From Neostapfia colusana (taxonomy: Eukaryota; Streptophyta; Magnoliopsida; Poales; Poaceae): a DNA stretch of 64,000 nt. The DNA lies in NCBI GenBank assembly GCA_030760725.1, contig JASWHV010000008.1, forward strand, positions 54,721,671-54,785,670, given 5' to 3'. Shown piece by piece: positions 57,771 through 64,000 of the stretch (position 1 is the stretch's first letter; the number at the start of each line of letters is the position of its first letter). The translations under genes and the position numbers were made by a program. The notes under the pieces are model-generated. The model did not search any database, was not told where the DNA came from, and saw only the letters and a program-made list of their open reading frames with translations.

Positions 57771-59029
57771 GTTAGTAGTAAATAAAAGACAACAAAAAGA
57801 TGTTATCCCTATCAACTACAAAGGATAGTGGCAATGTGAAAAGTGGAAGGAAGGAAACAATCTCTCTCTCTCAAGCGTCTTACCACATTCTTACAAGTGT
57901 TCTTACCAACACAGCAGGTGGTAAACGGTGGACGGTGAGAACCAATGAAGCATGGAGTGATTACAAAGGTACATGTTCTGCTCAAGAGGAAAAGTAGAGC
58001 TTGGATGGCACAATATGGTGGCTAATAAGCAAAAATTCGTTAACAGCAAAACAAAATTGAATAAGTATTCAATGTAGGAACTGTTGCTGGTTAACAAGTG
58101 TTCTAGGCCTATCACAACACAAGGAAGTAGAAAGGCAAATAGAAGATCAGGAAGATATAACCAACAAGTACAGCACAAGTATATAGGCCAACTATTTTTA
58201 TGTGTGTGCTGTCAATGCTTTAATATCTGTGCTCTCTTCACTATTTTTTAATATTTTTCTGATATTTTTTGTTCCCTCGAGAGCACAAAAATAGGAAGCA
58301 CACAACTTTGCAGCTCAATTGGATGTAAGATGTGGCCTATAGAAAATCAGGAAGATTCTTTAAAATTCGTGCTGAAACTTCGGAAGCCGGATAGTCTATC
58401 TTCCGAGGGGAATTTGGCCAAAAAATTTCGCTGAACACGGCGAAACGGTGGAATATCAGTTGCAAAATTTTGAGTGGATCAATTTGAAAAAAAAATCGCC
58501 CGATTTTGAGTTCGTATGCAAAAGTTATGGCCGTTTTAAGGTAGGCTACCCGAGTTACTGTTTTTTATGTTGATTCAAACTCGATTTTGAAAAAGATCTC
58601 GCAATAGGATGTGAAAAACAATTGGAATTTAGCAACAACGACTGATGGGATGTTGTGTGATGAATCAAAGAGGACTGGCACAATGGTTTGACACCTGTTC
58701 TAGGGCTGGCGATGCGGGAGTTCACGCAATGCGGCTAGCTAGGGCAAACCGGTGATCTTGGTGGCTCGGTTTGTTGTTTAGGGATTGTGGAATAGGTGAG
58801 CAGCAAGAAAAACGATAACTACGACCCAAAAACACAAAGCTAAACCAGCAACATGACTCGACCACACGAATGCAAACTCAACAATGCAAACTGAAAAACG
58901 AAACCTGCAGTCACTATGGTCTAGGAATCGGTAAACACGATATGTTTTTTTGTGGCTTTTTCTGTGGACTCTATGTATGAAAAACAAAAACTAGTCCAGT
59001 GGGAAATCAAAATACCTCACGGACAACCT
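57771..59029 (-). other. Leader region of element D between 5' LTR and gag
   Basis: About 1.26 kb with no supported ORF on either strand. It includes a CTCTCTCTCTC run (57861-57871) and AT-rich stretches. The gag-like frame across the G insertion site has a TAA just upstream, so gag probably starts at or near MREITDMF (45070). Confidence 0.6.
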
Positions 59030-59043
59030 GAAATTTGATACCA
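59030..59043 (-). other. Primer binding site of element D
   Basis: Minus strand TGGTATCAAATTTC, two bases after the LTR end CTCATCA. A methionine-tRNA-type start (TGGTATCA). Confidence 0.75.
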
Positions 59044-59045
59044 AT

Positions 59046-59908
59046 TGATGAGTGTTTTAGGCCCGATCTTCCGGAAGGTAGGTCGATTGAAGTGGAGATC
59101 TCGATGTTGATGATCCGAGGCACTCGAGCAGACCCGAATACCCCTGAAATTACTACACCACTACTCCGTTGGTTATCAGCCATGCTTCACACGCTTGAAC
59201 TCGCCAAGAAGGCTATCCCTGCAGGTGCAACCGAGAACACAAGCAAGAACGATAAAGATGCAATCCAAAATTGCGAAATTGGGGTCTCACAAACCGTAGA
59301 ACGGCGAAAGTGTTTAATCTAAGCAAAACCCATGAATTTGGCCGGCGGCTACAGTATTTAAAGGCTAGGGTTCAGCCATAAGGCCCTTAGACGCGTCCCT
59401 AATGGACTCATACGGGGTACAAGGCCCAAAAGCCCAATACGGTGGTGCAGCACTGGACAGAACTCTGAATTCGACTTGTTTTGACAACTCCCAATGACTC
59501 CTTGCAAATTATAATGTGGGACCAGAACCATTGTAAAGTTTATCTTCTCATCTTTCCATGAATATGTAGAACGTCAAAAACGGAGTCCGTATGCATCCTG
59601 GGCGTCCGTTTTAAGATGGACTGCTCCTGGACTCCGAGTTGAACTTGAGTCCGAGCTGGCGACTGTTTCCATCAACTTGTGAACGTCCCATCTGGTTCTC
59701 CACGTCCCCAAATCCTCCTCCCTTTACTTGTTGATCATGTCCATGGTTCCTAATAACAATTAAATCATTAAATAGCAATCCATTCTTAAAATGACATGGG
59801 TAGGAAGTTAGGAACGAGTTCACCTGCTGATTTAGTAACCGTGCTCGTTCTCTTGTGATTGGTCCTTGTGTATCAATGTGAGTTTCCACTGTTGTGATGT
59901 CCTCATCA
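59046..59908 (-). repeat. Element D 5' LTR
   Basis: 863 bp; on the minus strand it starts TGATGAGGAC and ends CACTCATCA, so the ends share the 7-bp inverted repeat TGATGAG/CTCATCA. The right flank (59909-59913) is CCGGA inside array H. Short LTRs with TGATGA ends fit Reina-type elements. The 3' LTR is outside the window. Confidence 0.85.
59611..59889 (-). pseudogene. Pol C-terminal tail encoded in D's LTR
   Basis: 92 codons on the minus strand, THIDTQGPITRERARLLNQQ... then LFNDLIVIRNHG. The GPITRxRARxLNQQV stretch resembles the basic C-terminal tail that follows the integrase in many grass Ty3/gypsy polyproteins. In a 5' LTR it would be an untranslated copy of a coding end that runs into the 3' LTR. 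I am sure of the ORF, less of this explanation. Confidence 0.5.
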
Positions 59909-60293
59909 CCGGAGCCCAGGGCACATGTCAGCTCTGGAGCTATCCTCAGAAGGGAGGTGGCTCTGAGCCAGGAGACACGTGGCAGCTCTGGACATCACCT
60001 CAGCGGGGAGGCTCAGACCGGAGCCCAGGGCACGTGTCGGCTCCGGAGCTCTCCTCAGCAGGGAGGAGGCTCTGAGCTAGGAGACATGTGGCAGCTCCGT
60101 ACTCACCTCAGCAGGGAGGCTTAGACCGGAGCCCAGGGAACGTGTCGGCTCTGGAACTCAAGCGCACATGGCAGCCCTAGGGCTGACCTTGGGGCCAAGG
60201 GCACGTGGCTGCGCTGGGGCCCGCCTCAGCAGGAAGGCGGGGCCCAGGCTGTCTTTTACCCTCTATGCGGGGGTACCTGATTTGCAGGGTACC
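59909..60293 (+). repeat. LTR fragment H with a two-level G-box repeat
   Basis: CCGGAGCCCAGGG recurs at 59909, 60018 and 60126 (109 and 108 bp apart). Each 108-bp unit is two related halves of about 54 bp, one with CACGTGTC/CACATGTC and one with ACACGTGGCAGCTC, each with CCTCAGCAGGGAGG. The right end, GGGGGTACCTGATTTGCAGGGTACCGA, matches the post-array part of the A LTR (32588-32612). Both LTR ends are missing: D cuts the left side and J joins on the right. Confidence 0.78.
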
Positions 60294-60892
60294 GACAAGT
60301 TCCTATCTATTGTGTGCTCTACGTCGACTTTGAATGTGTCGAAGGAATTCCTGAGTCTGTCCGCTACCAAGGATGCCATATGCTCCAGATCGGCGTTGTA
60401 CTTCGTGGCAATTGATACATCTACAAGTTGAATGAGTTCTTCAAGGGATAACGGTGTGTTTATCTTGTGTGTTGTTGCCTCGCACGTGTCAGTTTTCTGG
60501 ATGATGCCTCCTCGTATCTTTTGGAAACAAGCAAGCTTTGTTTACAGACGTGCCATCTTCTCCTCCTAGATCTCCCGCTCTAGCTCTTCTTGGATGCGTT
60601 CACGGTCCTCCAGAGAGAGATCTTTGAGCTGGATGTCGATGACGTTGCTCACATCGATGGATTTGTTGTCATCCTTCCTCCTAGATGCATCTACCATGCT
60701 CTCCCTGGTTGTGATCGATACAAGAATGTGGCGATCGTTGAGTAGATGTGTTCGGTTGATGCGAATGACGTCTCTCCCCACCGGAGTAGCCAATTCTATT
60801 CGTGGAACAGATGAACGGAGTTGCCAAAGTTGTGATAAATGTCGACGTTAGTCACTGGAACTTAGATATATGCGAGGTTCCTGAGGCAGGAA
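60294..60892 (-). pseudogene. J: gag N-terminus of a gag-only element
   Basis: Minus strand. It runs from just after the LTR (60893) through QLWQLRSSVPRIELATPVGR and LKDLSLEDRERIQEELERE. It is homologous along its length to 62855-63260 of copy I, about 70% by eye. It stops at the H junction near 60293. No in-frame ATG is seen, and there is a TAA upstream of QLWQL. Confidence 0.7.
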
Positions 60893-61355
60893 TGTGGTAA
60901 GTCTCACTTACATGGAGAGGGATGGATGCTTTACTCGGCACAACAACAAAGAGCTACGAGACTAAGCTAAGAACTACGAAGACATAAAAACGAAAGTAGA
61001 TGAACGAGATTTTGATTGTATTGATTGATTGATTCTTCTTTTTCTCGGCAGAATGCTGCCTTATAAAGACTCGATACAAACCAGGCAATCTTATCTTCTA
61101 AATTTAAACCAAGACTCAACTTATCTCTAAAGCACGGACAAATGTCGTGCAAATCCTTCTAGGACGCTATCTTTAATATATACAATGTTTTGAGTCTTCC
61201 CGAGAATGGCTAAGTCCGGTCTGGAGACCTATCTCTCTTGAAACCACTCAACCTTTGAAACACATTGCCCCTCTATTGCCTTATGTACTTGTCTATCAAG
61301 AAATAATAAGTGGGTTTGAATGTTGTTGTTTTTCTTGGCTTGCTTAGCTTTCACA
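60893..61355 (-). repeat. 463-bp LTR shared by gag copies I and J
   Basis: On the minus strand it starts TGTGAAAGC and ends TTACCACA; it has a TTTATAAGG TATA-like box (near 61063) and a CAATCAATCAAT stretch. Gag of I ends (TGA 61351-61353) inside its first bases and the leader of J starts right after it, so one LTR serves as 3' LTR of I and 5' LTR of J. The flanks carry CCTGAGGCAGGAATGTGG (60880-60897) and its near inverted copy (61353-61369). Alternative: a short inverted-repeat DNA element, less likely given the position between gag end and gag start. Confidence 0.6.
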
Positions 61356-63260
61356 CTCCTGCCTCAGGATTTTTGGGCTTGATCATCTTCAACCTTAGGT
61401 CATCGGACACCAGAACATTCTTTCCTTTGGTTGCCTTAGCTTGATCAGTCCGAACCAAAACCCTTTTCTCTTCGAAGTTGATCATGTTAACCGGAAAAGG
61501 ATCCAAATCCAGCTTCATCTTGTTACTGTTTCCCAAGGTTAATCGTCCATCATTCAAGGCCGATTGTATCTATCGACGAAAATAGTTACACTCATTAATA
61601 GTGTGTGAGAATGAATCGTGCCACTTACAATATTTTCTTTTTGCCAAACCCTCTTGTGGTGGAATTACATGCCCTTCCTTTAGGATGATCACCTTGTTTT
61701 GTAACAACACATCAAAGAGCCTGTCAAATTTTGTTACATCAAAGGTGTACTTCATCTCTTCCTTCTTTCCAGGGCTAGGCTTCAAGAATGAACAAGCTAA
61801 GGGCTTGTTCTTGTGTGTTTCTGTCCATTTGGCCACACATACCTCCATGTCATCGTCACTCGTTGAATCTTCTGCCATGATGTTCACATTTTACTTCTCC
61901 TTGTCCCTGTGATTTCCATCCTTGAACCGGCTATACGGCTTATTGTCCTTAGCTTGGTTCTCATAAGCCATAGCACGCTGCAACACTTGGTTAATGTCAC
62001 CAAACTCTTGTCCTTCTAACTTTTCTTTCAAGTATGGAGATAACCCTGCAAATGCTAGATCGACCAAGTCTTTCTCCCCAATAGTTAAGTAAAACATTTG
62101 TTCCTTGTCTCACTAAACCTTTTGATGTACTGAGCAACAGTTTCATCGTATTTTTGTTTAACCATAGTAAGATGAAACAACCTAAGTTCACTCTCACAAT
62201 TGTAAAAGTAATCATGAAACTTCTGCTCAAGACATGACCAGGTAGTTATAGAATTTGCAGGTAATGAGGTAAACCAGTTAAATGCTGTGCCGGACAAGGA
62301 TAAAGGAAGCAATCTAATCATGTGCACGTCTGTTATACCCACATCACTAACCTGTATTTAAAAATTGGCCTATATGTTCATGAGTTGTCTTAGAATCCTT
62401 CCCAGTAAACTTAACAAAGTAAATTATCCTAAACCCTCTAGGATATGGAACTGTGTCAAAGTATTCGAGATATGGATTTTGATATGTTCTAGCATGTCTT
62501 TTAGGTGGAAACCCGGATTCCCTAAGAGTGTTGGCTACTTGATCCTAAACACTATTGTGCATATCACCACCAGCATTGGTGATGCCATAAGGGGCGGTTT
62601 GTGGTGGAACTTTGGGAAAAAACGAGTTAGGGATTGGTACATGGGTAATACCATTTCCAGTAGGGGGTATTGTAGGTCCATATGCCACACTTTGATAGTA
62701 GGGTTATTGCAGGTTGACCCCCGGTTGTCTAAGTGATGGACCGTAGGCTGGTGGAAGATTAGTTAAATTGCTTGGTCCATGACTCACGTTACCCTCTACA
62801 CGTTTCCCTCCGATCTCGTCCTGGACTTGTTGCACCATGGATCTAATCTGTTTAGGCAAGTTGTTATCTACATTTTGCTCGAACATGGTTTTGGACGAAT
62901 CGAACGAGTCACATAACCCATCTGTTATCATGCATGCAAGTCGCTCAAGATCAGCACCATACATGCTCGCCACGGATACATCTACCATATGCACGAGTTC
63001 TTCAAGCGTGAATGAGACATTTACCTTGCGAGTTAAAGCTTCCACCGTGTCTGCCTTCTAGGCGATGCCACCTCGTGTCTTCTGGAAGCATGCCAACTTG
63101 CTTTGCAGCTTCACCACCTTTTCTTCCTCTATCTCATGTTCGATCTCTTCCCGGATCCTCTCTCGATCCTCCTCCGTGAGATCTTGAAGCTGAACCTCAA
63201 TGTGTTGCTCAGGTCAAAGGCTAAGCTATCAGTCTTCCTCCTCGATGGTTCTACCATAGC
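61351..63260 (-). pseudogene. I: gag of a gag-only (non-autonomous) LTR element
   Basis: Minus strand pieces in order: ...LTEEDRERIREEIEHE region, VSFTLEELVHMVDVSVASM, capsid LPLSLSGTAFNWFTSLP, WSCLEQKFHDYF, LAFAGLSPYLKEKLEG, and C-terminal YCKWHDSFSHTINECNYFRR and PFPVNMINFE. This looks like the gag of Tat/RIRE2-type Ty3/gypsy elements. Stops: TAG near 61568, TAA near 61890; frameshifts near 62100, 62350 and 63060. No pol follows; the LTR starts at the stop codon, so this looks like a TR-GAG type element. LTR K cuts its N-terminus. Confidence 0.75.
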
Positions 63261-64000
63261 TGTGACACCCGGTTCCGAAAATAGAACCAAGTGAATGCAT
63301 GTGTATGCCCAGGATGTTCATCACACATACACATGTATTCCACAAACTGAATCAGAATATAACCACGAATAAATAGTGTTTAAGTACTTTATTACATTGA
63401 CTCAATGTCTCACTCATGAATATCTAACTTATTTAGCAGCGGAAGACTCTAAACGACAGCGGAAAGTGACTAAGACAGCAGGCTCCAACTTCAACTCCAC
63501 AGGCATGTTGACGGTAGTTCGCACGCCTAGTACTCCACATGGTCCTCGAAGTACTCATCTCCTGTAACTGATGTTTATATGGTAAGGCAGAGGTGAGTAC
63601 ATGTCGTACTCAGCAAGTGCGGGAAAAGTATGACATGTAGCTTACAACAAGGTATGGAATAAAAAGGCTCCTTGCAGCAAGCAAGTTTTATTTCACAAAA
63701 CATGATGAAAACAGAAACTAAGTCTAGATGAAATTTATCCCATCATAACCAAGTAATTCAGCAACATTCTTTCATCATAATTCACCATTTATCAAGTCTC
63801 AACCAGCCATTAATCTTTCTCAAGTTCATCTCATACTCATAAATATTCATAACCATCTCATATTCATATAACTGAAACCAAACTCATTGTCATGACTCAA
63901 AACAGTCCCAAAACCAATCCCGAAGACCATATCATAACCATACCGAATAACCATCCCAAGTTTTTCCTCTAATCATGGAAGTTGGCCAGGTGCTTGTGAC
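63261..64000 (-). mobile_element. K: A-family LTR (or element), runs off the right edge
   Basis: On the minus strand it ends ...GGAACCGGGTGTCACA at 63261, as in A. Contains block 3 (63527-63561, DEYFEDHVEY then stop), hairpin TGAGTAC/GTACTCA (63594-63612) and CCGCTG words. Its start and any target duplication are beyond the window, so solo LTR and full element cannot be told apart. Confidence 0.85.

Noticed and set aside
59046..59908. D LTR considered as part of array H
   Set aside because: The 7-bp inverted ends and a primer-site-like sequence directly inside mark it as a separate LTR.
1..64000. Host genes, tRNAs, CRISPR, bacterial operons or integrated DNA viruses
   Set aside because: Every long conserved frame belongs to a retrotransposon domain; no tRNA-like cloverleaf or spaced direct-repeat array with unique spacers was seen. 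The G-box arrays have no unique spacers.

Overview
This is a plant nuclear window, almost certainly from a grass (Poaceae), made entirely of nested LTR retrotransposons. The evidence is chromodomain Ty3/gypsy elements of the Tekay/Del and Reina type, methionine-tRNA-type primer binding sites (TGGTATCAGAGC), LTRs of about 3 to 4 kb, GC-rich proline-rich gag leaders, and many C-to-T type nonsense changes in coding remnants. I see no host gene, tRNA, rRNA, CRISPR array or bacterial feature. The species cannot be read from this sequence.

Layout, outermost first. The oldest layer at the right is a gag-only element in minus orientation: copy I (61351-63260), an LTR (60893-61355) and a second gag start J (60294-60892). 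A fragment H of a G-box-rich LTR (59909-60293) follows it. A Reina-like element D (minus strand) inserted into H: its 5' LTR is 59046-59908, its leader 57771-59045, its gag and pol 45086 down to 34916, and it runs off the left edge at 1-31. D was then broken by three insertions: Tekay-like element A (32-34910, TSD GAAAC), solo LTR E (35325-41389, itself holding reversed solo LTR F at 35593-38485), and Tekay-like element G (45091-57766). A contains four later insertions: solo LTR C1 (382-3829), a probable Ty1/copia solo LTR (9444-11157), the young full-length element B (13084-27506) and solo LTR C2 (27582-31208). G's 3' LTR holds C3 (56576-57350), an internally deleted C-family LTR. An A-family LTR, K (63261 to the right edge, minus), interrupts I. 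Almost every junction has a 5-bp target-site duplication readable in the sequence.

Coding capacity: B is closest to intact. It has gag, one in-frame TGA, protease and RT, one -1 frameshift, then an uninterrupted RT, RNase H, integrase and chromodomain frame. Its two LTRs are both 3,992 bp and differ at about 47 positions by my count (about 1.2%). A and G keep all domains but carry many stops and frameshifts. D is more decayed.

The most interesting material is inside the long LTRs. (1) All long-LTR families (A/K, B, C, E/F, G) contain two short blocks, 69-84 nt and 35-98 nt, about 1.0-1.3 kb apart. Their edges look like splice sites (AG acceptor, AG|GC donor, AG acceptor), the phase is the same, and they encode an acidic, Gln/Tyr-rich peptide ending in a stop just before the LTR end. 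In C1 an upstream ATG exon completes a spliced ORF of about 68 codons. (2) A hairpin with compensating base changes sits 31-37 nt before the last block. (3) The A, E/F, G and H LTRs carry tandem arrays of a G-box palindrome plus a GGAG/CTCC hairpin unit. (4) G carries a decayed tandem array of its primer binding site.
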